Assembly: GCA_900128565.1 (NCBI GenBank)
Contig: LT636010.1
Span: forward strand, 1-23,040
Reading direction: 5' to 3'
DNA length: 23,040 nucleotides
Origin: Stramenopiles sp. TOSAG23-6
Lineage: Eukaryota; Sar
Shown one piece after another: positions 1-10,700 of this stretch. Each line of letters opens with the position of its first letter. The stretch's first letter is position 1. The notes beneath the pieces are model-generated. The model was not told the origin of the DNA. It was given only the letters and a program-made list of their open reading frames with translations, and searched no databases. The translations under genes were made by a program, and so were the position numbers.

Positions 1-968
1 AAAANGANGANGANGAAAAAAAAGAAGAAAAAGAAGAAGAAAGGAGACACAGAGACAGAAGCAACAGACGAGGAAACACCAGAAGCTGACAACGCTGTTG
101 CAACTGAAGAAACCCCAGAGGACGGCACAGAAGACAACGCTGTTGCAACTGAAGAAACCCCAGAGGACGATACAGAAGTTAAAGAAGAAACTAGAAGATT
201 TCGTTTCAGACAACTTAGCCCTAACCCTACAAGATTTCGTTTTAGACACAAAATACAAAGCCAACAAAATTTGTATTTGGGACTGAGAAATCGAAATATA
301 TCTAAAACTGGATGTGCAGATGTATGTTTTATTATTTTTTTTTTGAATTTTGATTTTGATTTTTTTTTTCATACGAAATTTTGTACCTAACAATTGTTTT
401 TTTACTCAATTTTTTTTTTTTGAAATATTTTTCCAAAATATATGGTCTTGCACCAACTGTAAAAGCTGACACTCCTCAACCTCCAACTCATTTCACAGAT
501 TTTTCATGTCAAACATTTTGTGTTATAAAAGATCTATTTTGTCAAGATCAAAGATTTGTGAAGTTTTCGCCAATGTACATGTATGTTTTATTTTTTTTTT
601 TTTTACCGAAAAAAAAAATCGAATTTATTTTTCGTACGAAATTTTGTACCTAACAATTTTTTTTAGATTTTTTTTTAAATATTTTTCCAAAATACATTGA
701 ACTACTCCAAGATATGCATGATCGTGGAATGATTGTTGACGAATCCGTTTATATCGCGATAATGCAACCTTTTATTTGGGATTGTACAGTTTCATCCGTG
801 AGTATCTTGCAAACACTTTTAGAGGATCGAGTTATGAGAGGTGGTGAAGCTACTGCTGATATATATCGATGTGTTATATTAGGTCATCAAAATATTGGCG
901 ATGAGGAAAGTGCAAATGAATTAATTAAAGCAATGGAAAATCAAGGAATGTGTTACCATTCAAGATGA
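1..968 (+). CDS. PPR-like protein, 3' part, three exons (5' end outside window)
   Basis: Exons are <1-321, 444-580 and 698-968 (TGA at 966-968). They are joined by removing two introners at the AT boundary rule, which keeps one frame open through all three (at least 242 residues). The N-terminal part is lysine-rich, then acidic, with a 15-residue repeat (DNAVATEETPED core) present twice. The C-terminal part contains stretches such as ELLQDMHDRGM and ANELIKAMENQGM that match the second helix of pentatricopeptide (PPR) repeats; about two repeats are visible. PPR proteins usually bind organellar RNA, so an organellar RNA role is plausible but inferred. The first bases include four N calls in a GA-rich run, so the extreme 5' sequence is unreliable. 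The gene is convergent with the helicase gene, with only 51 bp between stop codons. Confidence 0.6.
88..168 (+). repeat. 45-bp in-frame tandem repeat in the PPR-like gene
   Basis: Two nearly exact copies begin at 88 and 133 (period 45 bp, 15 codons) and encode the acidic DNAVATEETPED motif. A degenerate third start follows. The low-complexity acidic stretch lies between the lysine-rich 5' end and the PPR part. Confidence 0.85.
322..443 (+). mobile_element. Introner copy 1 (intron, 122 bp) in PPR-like gene
   Basis: Begins GTATGTTTTATT after exon GCAGAT and ends CCAAAATATAT before GGTCTT. Core TTCATACGAAATTTTGTACC, then CTAAC at 387-391. Removal joins GAT to GGT in phase 0. The body has an internal GATTTT expansion, which makes this the longest copy. 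Confidence 0.9.
581..697 (+). mobile_element. Introner copy 2 (intron, 117 bp) in PPR-like gene
   Basis: Begins GTATGTTTTATT after exon ATGTACAT and ends CCAAAATACAT before TGAACTACTC. Both boundaries share TACAT. Core TTCGTACGAAATTTTGTACC, CTAAC at 650-654. Removal gives ATG TAC ATT GAA (phase 2) and avoids the in-frame TGA that would otherwise follow. The body has a T-run facing an A-run (about 590-618) that could fold into a hairpin. Confidence 0.9.
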
Positions 969-973
969 ATAAA
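968..973 (+). promoter_or_regulatory. Possible polyadenylation hexamer AATAAA overlapping the PPR-like stop codon
   Basis: TGAATAAA at 966-973 places AATAAA so that it starts on the last base of the stop codon. With the convergent helicase stop only 51 bp away, the two 3' UTRs must be very short or overlap. In AT-rich DNA the hexamer can occur by chance. Confidence 0.35.
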
Positions 974-1019
974 CAAATTGAAAATAAACCAATTTTTATG
1001 ATGTATACTTCTTTATCGT

Positions 1020-4000
1020 TTACTTTTTCTTTATTGGGATACATTCTTCTCTGATCCAATATTTTGGTGATATTTCTTTTGCAAATCTTGAAACTTTTGC
1101 AAAATTCCCATTTTCATCCTTTAACACAAAAGTCGCATAAAACTCCTCCCGAGCTCTCGTCAATGCAACAAAAGCTAACCTTCGTTCTTCCTGAACATGA
1201 GTTGTAGAAAAATATGTCATTTTGTTTTCATTTTTTAATTTTTTTTAATTTTTTTTAATCTTTTGTTACGAAAACAAATTTTAATTTAAAAAAAAAAAAA
1301 AAATTAAAAACAACTTAATTCGAAATTGAAAACGTACATCAGTAATTGTATTTTGCATTATATTCAAATCATCTGCAAGAGTTTCAATTGTCGCAAAATT
1401 ACGTTGTGGTACTTTCCAATGCATACCCCAACGAACTCCATTGGTAAGTGATGAACTCGCAACCTTTGCTGATTTATATGCATTTTGTATCGGTGTCAAG
1501 ATCTCTTCATGTTGCTCAATTAAGGGTATTATTCTTTCATTGAAACGCATTAGAAATACAACTGGCCATTCTAAACCCTTTGCTTGGTGAATAGTTGACA
1601 CTACGACAGCATCAGCTCTTGTTTTGATACCATGTTTACTATGCTTCTCCATTTGTCTTCTCTGTAATACTGACAGTATACATCGACGGAGATTTTCACT
1701 TCCTTTACTTTTATTTTCTGTATTTGTTTCAAATTTGAGATCGATTTCATAGGCTAAAATATCTTCTTTCAAAACTGAAATATTATGTCTTTTTGTTTGC
1801 TCTGTTTTTTTATTTATTCGTAAATAGTCTAAATATCCTGTTTGTTGTAGTATAAAATTAATAATTTCACTTGGTTTCATGTCCACAATTTCTTTACGAA
1901 TCTTTTTAATGTCTCGACAAAGATTTTTTAGAGATTTTTTTTGATCTGAATTTAATTTTGGTATTATATTTTCGTCCTCTCTAGAATTTTGTCCGTCATT
2001 TGCGGCAAGACAAAAGACTTCCCATGCAGAGAGTTCAGGATCTGACTGCCATATTTTTTGTAATTCCTTTCGAGTTTTATGTCGTATACCCGTTGTTTTA
2101 ATGCCAAGTACACGAAATAATGAACTATTAAAATCAGATTCGTCATGTGATGAAAAAGGATTTGTCTTTGAGAAAGAATTGTTCATTCTCATAGTGAGTA
2201 CATCACACCAAGCGAGAATATGGATTATGAAAAAATATTAAAAAAAAAAACCTAAATTTGTTAGGTACAAAATTTCGTACGAAAAAAAATCTAATTTCGA
2301 AATTGAAATGAAAACGTAAATCCTTTACTTCTGGTGTAGCATAAGCATCACCAGAGACATGCTCTGCCGTATTTAACGTAGGAATATTTAACTTTTTAAT
2401 TGCTACTTCGACCATTTTTGCTAGTCTTTTCGTTCGGGCTAAAACACAAATATCACGAAATCGCCTGCCTCGCTCTGACCAATGGTGCCGTATATTTGAT
2501 GCGATACGGGACACTTCATGATGAATATTTAAACATGGTAATAAATGTAATTTACTACCATTGGCGTTTGAAGTCCAAATATTCTTCTGTTCCCTGCCAA
2601 AAAACGCATAAATTGGAATCCTACTAGAATATCCTATATTTTCTATACTTTTATTATTTTCTATATTTTTATTTTTCATCAGAATTGGCCCATTTTTACT
2701 AGGGTTAGTGCTAACTAATTGTTGTAAAACTCCTGTTGAATCTTTAGAATCTTTAGAATGTTTAGAATGTTTAAGATCTTTAGAACATTTATAATCGTTA
2801 TGTTGAATAAGAGAAAATGCTGCTTTGACAATCGTTTTTGTTGATCTAAAATTTCGTTTTAGTGTTAATATTTGAGTGGTGGGGAAAATATCTTGAAATA
2901 AAACAAAAGCACGTGCAGAAGACCCACGAAAACTGTATATTTGTTGATCATCATCTCCAACCACCGTAATAGCAAGTGATTTTTCACATAATAGTTGTAT
3001 TAAATCAATTTGTTGTTGACTAGCATGTATTTTGGAAAAATATTTCAAAAAACAATTGTAAAAATCGTTAGGTATAAAATTTCGTACGAAACAAAAATCG
3101 AATTTGAAAAACAATAAAACATATATCTTGAAACTCATCTACTAAAAAGTGTGTGAATTTTTTTCTAATATTTTTTAATATAGTATTTGCATTCGTTTTG
3201 AGCAACATCAAACACATCGGAATAATATCAGCGAAATCAACTAAATTTTTTTCTTGGAGATTTTTTTCATACATTTTGTATATTTCAAAAAATTCACTAA
3301 CAGCAGCACCAGATTTTTGCTTTTCTTTTTTACCACTATCCAGGCTATATTGCAACGGCGTCAAACTATTGATATATTCCGAAACCAAGCACGGTCGGTG
3401 CAATCTTTGTTTACACATTTTGATAAATTTCATACAAATTCCCACAGATTTTTCTACTACGGGATCTTTTTGACTATTATTTTTTTCAGTTTTACATTCC
3501 GTACCAAATTCCGTACCATTTGATATTTCTGTGTCTACGAAATCTTTTTCAATTTGATCAACTTTATTCAAAATTCTTAGATTAGTACTATCTAATGCCT
3601 GTATTGCTCCAAAATTATCACTATGGTGTATTTTATATTGTTTATAACATTCTCTAATTATTTTTTTCTGCTCTTCGGGATTGACCACTTTTAGCTCATT
3701 GGATGACCTACAGCGACCCGTGGCACCAACGTTTCTTTTTAGAATGCGAAGGCAAAATCCATGGAAAGTACAAACCTGTAAAGTTCGAATTGATTCACTT
3801 CGAAATACTTGACTCACTCGTTCTCGTATTTCATTTGCGGCCTTGCGAGTAAATGTCACAACACATATATTTTCAGCTTTTATACCTGATTGAAGCATGT
3901 TGATGATACGACAAGTCAAAGTTAATGTTTTACCTGCACCAGCAGAAGCGATAATAGCTAGGGGTCGATCAAAGGAAGCAGTGACTGCCTTTCGCTGATC

Positions 4001-4603
4001 CTGTGTCAGGCGCGCCATATATTTCTTATCCGAGGAGGCTACCAAAGAACCCAAGAGTTGATTTGAAAAAAGATTGGCAACATTAAGAGGTTCAATCGAA
4101 GACGTTGGAGTTTCGATGTTGTTTTCGTTTTGTTTGTTTGCACATGTTGCAGAAGTTTTTGTGCTTGAAGAATGCGGGTTTGAATTCAACTTTGTGATAG
4201 GTTTGGCGGACTTTGGTGTTTTGTATGTTAATAAAGTACTATTTTGTTGATGAGAGTGTGAATTACCCCGATTGCTAAGAAAAGTGTCCCACATACTTAC
4301 ATTATTTGTTTTAGTAAATCTAGATCTTCTATTTGCATCACTAGAAATCTTTTTTGTTGTTGCTGGATTCAAAGTATTCTGATTGAGATCAGAACGATGC
4401 TTACTATCGGAACTTTGGCGGGGGACAGATGTTTTCAGCGATTTCGAGAGATGTGTCGACGAAGAGGAATATCCCCGCTTTCGTTGATCAAAACCTCTCA
4501 CACAACTACGATTTCTCTTCCTTCGAGACTTCAAGTCGTTCTTGATTTCATAAGGTCGTGGAGGCAGGACCTTTGGGCGAAACCAATTAAACTTGTTCGG
4601 CAT
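1020..4603 (-). CDS. UvrD/Srs2-type superfamily 1A DNA helicase, four exons
   Basis: Exons on the minus strand are 4603-3125, 3024-2320, 2219-1338 and 1229-1020, all phase 0, giving 1,091 residues. SF1A helicase motifs appear in order: Q-motif region LTQDQRKAV; Walker A ASAGAGKT (about 219-226, Lys225); VTFTRKAANEI (Ia); DEFQD (489-493); QIYSFRG (521-527); LKRNFRS (548-554); STIHQAKGLEWP (about 936-947); EERRLAFVALTRARE (about 1036-1050). The family uses ATP to move 3'-5' on DNA, and eukaryotic Srs2-like members act in recombination control. A basic, Ser/Asn-rich N-terminal extension of about 200 residues (including SRRKRNRS) precedes the helicase and could hold a nuclear or organellar signal. 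The open frame extends to a TTG at 4648, but 4603 is the first ATG. Longer than bacterial UvrD (about 720) because of the N-extension and low-complexity insertions. The third intron is degenerate, so that junction is less certain. Confidence 0.88.
1230..1337 (-). mobile_element. Introner copy 10, degenerate (intron, about 108 bp) in helicase gene
   Basis: The 5' end GTACGTTTTCAATTTCGAA matches the family, but the core has decayed to TTCGTAACAAAAG and the 3' half is A/T runs with no CTAAC. Cutting after GAT on the left and after TTAAAAAAT on the right restores the frame (GAT GAA AAC AAA ATG ACA) and follows the AT rule. Other nearby 3' cuts such as after GACAT break the frame. It looks like an old copy that still needs removal. 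Confidence 0.6.
2220..2319 (-). mobile_element. Introner copy 9 (intron, 100 bp) starting TT instead of GT
   Basis: In gene orientation the exon ends GTAAAGGAT, the element begins TTACGTTTTCATTTC and ends CATAATCCAT, and the next exon begins ATTCTCGCT. Removal gives the helicase sequence PEVKDILAW. The shared boundary is only AT, so the possible cuts give AT-CC, TT-CA or TT-AT ends; none gives GT-AG. The core TTCGTACGAAATTTTGTACC and CTAAC are perfect. Confidence 0.88.
2738..2782 (-). repeat. 9-bp in-frame tandem repeat in helicase gene
   Basis: About five units of GAATCTTTA-like sequence (plus strand) encode the Lys-His/Asp-Ser rich stretch KHSKHSKDSKDS between motif IV and the C-terminal helicase domain. 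Probably a flexible, length-variable loop. Confidence 0.7.
3025..3124 (-). mobile_element. Introner copy 11 (intron, 100 bp) starting AT instead of GT
   Basis: In gene orientation the exon ends GAGTTTCAAGAT, the element begins ATATGTTTTATTG and ends CCAAAATACAT, and the next exon begins GCTAGTCAAC. Removal joins helicase motif II DEFQD to ASQQQ in phase 0. The shared boundary is AT only, so possible ends are AT-AC, TA-CA or AT-AT. Core TTCGTACGAAATTTTATACC, then CTAAC. Confidence 0.88.
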
Positions 4604-4756
4604 TCCCAATAAAAACTTGCCAAATCTGAAATCTGAGATTGGGGCCAAGCTTTGTTCGAACGAGTCGCCCTGTGTCTGCTGCTGTCATTTTTTTTTGTTA
4701 TTTGGGATCTTGTTTTATTTTTTTGCAGTAAAAAGTTTGAAAATAAATTTATTTTA
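4604..4756. other. Short intergenic region between helicase start and the large gene's 3' end
   Basis: 153 bp separate the helicase ATG from the stop of the upstream tandem gene, both on the minus strand. It must hold the helicase promoter and 5' UTR plus the large gene's 3' UTR. A T-run lies at about 4688-4696; no clear motif otherwise. Confidence 0.5.
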
Positions 4757-4759
4757 TTA
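4753..4759 (-). promoter_or_regulatory. AATAAA overlapping the stop codon of the large gene
   Basis: The minus strand reads TAATAAA, so a canonical poly(A) hexamer begins on the second base of the TAA stop. Same arrangement as in the PPR-like and Sel1-MYND genes, but the flanks are very AT-rich. Confidence 0.3.
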
Positions 4760-7700
4760 AGGAAGTGGATGAGAATTAAATTCTTCTTTTTTTAACATTT
4801 CCTTTCTTTCTCGTAGCTGAGCAAAATAATCACTATAGTAGTCACTATAATAGTCTGCATAATAATTTGAATAGTGCATGGTTGTATACATTCGTCTCTG
4901 TGAGTGATGGCATTTATCACAAAATTTCTGCTCTTTTTGACACAAATAACAATAATGTTTTTCTGTCGCATTTGAACCGAGTGTGTAAAGCAAAGTAGGT
5001 GTGAGTGTGTGTGTCAATGCCCTTGTCAAAGAATGTGTCAAAGTTATAGTCATTGAGCTGTGCAATGCATTTGGTAACATTTGGTTAATTATCTTTGGAA
5101 TTGAATATGAAAGAGATTGTGAAAGACTGTGTCCCAGTCCATAAGCAATCCGATTTGAAAGAAAATTTGTTAAAGGCAGGCGAATCTTACTTGTAACAGT
5201 AGCAAGTAGATTTGGAGTTATCGTATTTATTAGGCTTTCGCTAACAATTCCGCCAAGCATAGTAGTGAGTTTATGGACCAATTCCTTTAGCATTGGTTTA
5301 CAAGTTGCAGATAAACAAACGGCTTCTGATTTTTCAACCATTAGAAGTTGTCGGCCGCCACTGCGAATATTATTCTCACTGTTTGCAAATGAAAGATCAG
5401 TATTCTGTTCATTCTTATTCTTAATATTTTGTAATGCTTTTTCGGTATACTTCGTGAATGTGCGATCGAGTTTATCGGACAGGTGTTTAATACTGGCACT
5501 GCTCTTAGCGTCTCTTTCGGTAACAATGTCGGAAGATAGAGTAGCAAAATTTCGTATTCTTCGTTTACTCGAACCTTTCGCCATATTATTTCGCTCTTCA
5601 AGTTGTATGAGAATTGTATCAATTTCTGCATGTGTCATTATTTCATGTCCAATTACGTCATCTTTTTTTCTGTTGGGTTGTACATTCTTAAATTTAGGAA
5701 TATTATATTTATGATGCAATCTGTCATTCCATTCGAGAAATGAAAATGCCTTACCATTTCTATCATCTCCATTAATTGTTGAAACTTTAGAATCCTCGCC
5801 ATTTGTATCTGAATTTACATTAAACCATGATGAAACATCACTGTCTAAAATATTCCTCTGGTTTTCTTCCAGTTTTGTAAGTTTTTCCAGTATATTTCGC
5901 ATAGCGTAACTTTGTGCTTTGGCCAAATGAAGATTTTTTTCCTCAATGAAGGAAGTTCCTAAATCTTTCAATGCTGTAGAATAAGTAATATTTCTGTGTT
6001 TCTGTAGCAAATCTGTTACTACTTTGCCTTTCTCACCTCCAAGTCGATTACCATAATCTTCTTCTAATGATGTATCGATGCTTTCCTTGCCTTGTTGTTT
6101 TGCATTCGCAAAGATATTATCTATGGCATTAAAATACCCTTCGTGTAATGCTTTTGAGTTGTTTGCAAAATGTGACGCTTCATGAAGCCTGCCTTGACTG
6201 TGTAAATTAAGTAAATGCTTCAGTTTTGTTTGCTGATATTTTCTTAATTTTGACCTCTGTATCTCTTGCCACCTGGCAGATGCATTTGCAGAGAATGATG
6301 AAATAGGCAAATCATGACGTTCGAATCTATTTTGAATTGATTTGACGTATTCCTTTGCAAACATTGATGCACTAGCTGAACTACGAGATTTATTTTGTAG
6401 TATATATTCCGTGCCATTATTACCCGTAGAAGTATACAAATGAGTTATATTAGTTGTTTCGGTTATATTGTGTAAATTATTGAAATTATTAGAAGCAAAT
6501 AACTTTTCGCCACCATCATCGCCAAAATAACGATCCTGATGATAACCATTCCTTTTTGCTGCTGATAAAAGCTTTGCATTGGCCTCACGAAATCGTATAA
6601 ATTGTGGGTCACCATAACCACGACCAGTACCAAATGCAGTATTTTTTGATAACTCTGTCCAATTTCCAATGCTACTTCCAACGACAATATTCCTCATTCC
6701 CCAGACTTCTACACTTCGCCAACCAAACGGAGATTCTGCTTTTAGTGTTCGAATACGAATCCTTGAAGTTCCCCGTTTTGCTTTTGGAAAGTCTACTTCC
6801 AGCCACATTTTATCAAATTCTCTAACTTTGATTTCGGTAACTTTTTCCCATGTTTTGCCTTTCAATGAAGCAGATCGTTCAATGATGTGATGTGCATCAG
6901 CAATCTTTCTTCCAAACTTTCGAGTGTTTGGAATTTTCTTGTACTCTGTAGATAAAACAGCGATGTCATCATTTGCTTTCTTGCTGCATTTTTCAAGACA
7001 CAGTCCTGCTTTCCATGCAGCTTTAGATTGTGTACCCTTCACTTTGATAGATTTAGCTTTTGTAAGCATACACTTACTAGTACAATTCTTTCTTTTTTTA
7101 TCTAATTCGTTGACCTTTTTTGTCCATTCTGCCACAATACTTTTTGTCGCCGAGTTTTCTAATTGTTTTTGTGGTAGTCGAGTTTTGTCTGGGGGTCTAA
7201 ATACTCTTAAACGCATTCGTGTTACATTTTGAGGTTTTGTCCAAGATAATTCAAACCAGTGCGGTGGTTTAGTCGCGGCTGCAATCCAACCATACACAGC
7301 AGGTTTTCGGCTACCATGGTCCATCATTTTTTCTATGCCAACAGCTAGTTTAGCAGGAGTGTTGAAATTATCTAACATTTCCCAGAATGTATCCTTAGAA
7401 TGTAAGAATTGTCGGAGTAGTTCTGGCACATGAATATCCATTGGTCCACCCACACCGTACAATTTACGCATCCCATGCCAGAACTTGATTAGCTTATTAT
7501 GGCCTAGGTTCATTCCACCCGTAGCTTCTGAATCGAACCATTTTGTATCTTTAGTAAGTTTATGCTCTTTCTTTGTCCCAATTTCACTAGATAATACATT
7601 GGCCATTCGAGCCACTTGAAGAATATTATTCAATTGTGGCGATGTTATCCCGGAACCAGAGCTCGATGCGGTTACAGTAGCAGCGACAGAAATAAGAGCT

Positions 7701-10700
7701 TCCCAGTCAACAGTAACATTAAATGGGGGTGGTTGCATCGCTTTTATTGCTGTTACATTCGGAGATGGAAAGGGTGGAGCTTCCTCTGGTAACAATGGAA
7801 CTAATTCTCCTTTTGGAGGTTCTTCCCCTTTAACTTTTGCCATAAGTGTTGCAAGCTCATTGAACTGCTCCTGTAGATTTTCTTTTAGAGCATCTCTTTC
7901 TTTTTCCAAAGCTTCGATTTTTTCATTTGTTTTTTCAGCAGTATTTGCAATTTGTGCTGCTACATTCTTTTCTACTTCTTGCTTTTCAGTTTCTTTTTCC
8001 TTCAAATCATCTTTAAGGCTTTTCACTTTTGCCTGAAGCTCTGGAACAGTTGAAGCTTCAAGTCTAGTTTCTATTGCAAGTTTTCTTGCATTTAATTGAC
8101 CCATTTCTCTTTGAATACTTAAACATTTTTGTTTTTCCTTGAGACTTGCGCCACTAGTTGGTTTTAGCACCGATGTGAGACATTTATTGAAATTCATTTT
8201 TAAACCTTCTAATTTTGGGAGCATTCCAAATTCAGGTAAACAAGCTTTCGTTGTAGCCATCACTGCTGCCATTGTCAAATTCATAGGCACACCATTTGTT
8301 ATTGCGAGGGGTTTTATTTTCTCAAAATTAGAGCATTTTAACTCAAGTGGGCCCAAAAGATTCAAAAGCTGTTCCATTTTGAGACGTTTCATGTCCATTT
8401 CTATTTGTAATTTAATCCTCTTCATTTCCAATTCGATAGCTAGCTTTATTTCTTTGGCAAGTCTTATGGCAGCAAGTCTCATTTCCCTCGCAAGTTGTAT
8501 CGCAGCTTCAATTTCCAATTTTATTTGGATTTTAATTTGTTCTAACTGTTTAATAGTAAATTCAATAGCTAACTTCATTTGTTCAATCTTCAGCAATTGC
8601 TGGGCTATTTGCAGTTGTATTTCTGCTTTCATCCTGGCAATTTTGTCCATGATTTCTTGTTTCATTTTGTTAATTAATGCCATTATATCTGTGACGTCTG
8701 GAATCCCGATATTGAGTACAAGATTAAGTACGACTGGTATAACTTCAAGCATTACTTTTGCAGCCTTTTCAATCATCTGCATGATGAGTTGCGGTGCAGT
8801 CATCGCAATAACACAGAGGACAATTAAGCCCAACAACGAAGACATATCAAAACCAAATGGAAGGGGTGGTTTAGGGAAGGGAAGCATTGCTGGAAGTCCA
8901 AATCCTGGTAATACTACACCCCCGTTGGTTGGACAGTCGCCTTGATTCAACACAGATTTTGTATATTTTTTCCCATACACATCAAGTGGTTCTTCACCAG
9001 CCCTGGAATCTGATTCCATTAGAGATAGAGCTGGTACGATCCGATTATACCGGCGTTTCTTTGCATAATTTACAACACTAAGAAATGGATCGGTTTCTAT
9101 ATTACTATCTGACTTTGGCAACCCATGTGACCGTGTGGTTCTGTCTTGACTATAAAATATTGGCATCTGATTTACTCCGTATTTCATTGGACCAGTTGAT
9201 GAGGAAGTCAGTGTAGACATTTCAGATCCTATTTCCAAGAAAGAAGTACTCCGTTTTCCATACTCACCTTTAGCTGGATCAGTCGACTTTAACAGTCCAT
9301 TGATTGTATTTTCATAATAACTAACTTCTCTAGCATACTCTTCTTTTGATATGACTGCTTTTACATTATCATTTTCAGATGACTTTACTGATTTAGCTTC
9401 AGATTTGGATTTTTCTGCACAATACTGTGCTAATAATTTTGCTTTTTCTTGACGCTGTTTCATTGTAGATGTGCTTCTCGATGTTGATTTAAATGAAAAC
9501 ACATCAGAAGGAGAAAATTCTCCTGGTCTTGTTGCAGGTTTTCTAGATAAGTTGTATTGTTCTGTGCCTACAATGCCTCGTTTTTTGCATGCCATATACT
9601 GTGCTTGCTCAATTGAACAATTCCCCAAGTCATTTGCAGCTTTAAAGCATGATTTGAAGGCGGCTGTTTCTACAATACACCCGTTTGGATCTTCTTCCCG
9701 AAAAAATGCATATGCTGCATCGTATGCTGCTGTGGCAGAGGCTGACTCTAAAAATATAACTGAGCTCTCCGCATTAGCTCTGGCAAGAACATCTTCTGCG
9801 GTAATTGGGCCAATTAAATTCTCTACTATATCTGTTGAATTAGTCCTAACAAGACTATTTTGAAGAGTCTCTACTCGGCCACCATTTATTGTAGTATTAT
9901 CTCTGCTTAGATCTTTTATAGTATTATGTATTGTACCGTTAGTAGGGTTATGGTTTGCAGCAGCAACAACATTTTTTATAGTAGTTGGCGAATTCTTTGA
10001 CTTGGTGCTTTCATTTTTCCTCCTAACACTATTGGCAGCTTTCTCGGCCGCGGATGCTGCTACTTTTGGATTATGTACGTTTGGATTGACGATGATAAAT
10101 TCTGCAGCATTCAGTGGAACTTCATGGGGTGAGAAAGAAATTTTACCAATGAATGAATTTCCGTCGATATCTAAAAGTCCTTGACCCCAAATGTTTTTTT
10201 TTCCTGTCTCTTCATTAACGACATTTACGTCATTCAAAGAACGAAATATTAAACGACATGATGGAATAATGGAACGTGGTATTCGACCTCCAACTAACTG
10301 CTCTATACCAAATACAAGATTTGATAGTAATAATCGTACTGTAAGTATTGATTCCATCGCCTTATGGTTCTTAGAATTTTTATCTTCAATAATTTTCGAG
10401 TCGTTACTTGTTAATGGAAGCGTTCGAAACCACCGCCCAATAATGTCTCGACGGCCCATAATTGGAGAAAATCTTGGGTGGCCTGCCTTTTTTTGTGATG
10501 TGGTGAATTTCAAACTATTTGGGTCATAAACAACTTTTGATGGAAAAGTATTATTTTGAACCTTTTTGACACATTCTAGTTGTGTTGTAAGCTCAAGAAG
10601 ATCTCGAACAGATTCCCAATCTGCCTCATTGATAATTGGCCACGTTCCATTGAAAAATGGACCTCCATCTTGAGAAAAATGAACCCGAAAATTTGCAGAT

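Noticed and set aside
381-653. Open frame running from introner 1 into introner 2 (90 codons)
   Set aside because: Its middle is real exon 2, but both ends are intron translation (Phe/Leu/Lys from T- and A-runs). Similar intron read-through tails occur at 2203-2319, 3025-3138, 12061-12144 and 22958-23012.
4604-4648. Upstream TTG start for the helicase
   Set aside because: A eukaryotic gene should start at ATG; the first in-frame ATG is 4603. The same reasoning excludes TTG 21756 (carboxypeptidase) and GTG 19212 (mS33).
7849-8110. Coiled coil in the large protein as a separate gene
   Set aside because: It is in one uninterrupted frame with both flanks, with no start or stop context separating it.
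8139-8945. 268-codon open frame on the plus strand
   Set aside because: It is the antisense shadow of the long Ile/Leu/Lys amphipathic helix of the large minus-strand protein; its Ser/Ile-rich translation has no domain and the opposite strand is clearly coding.
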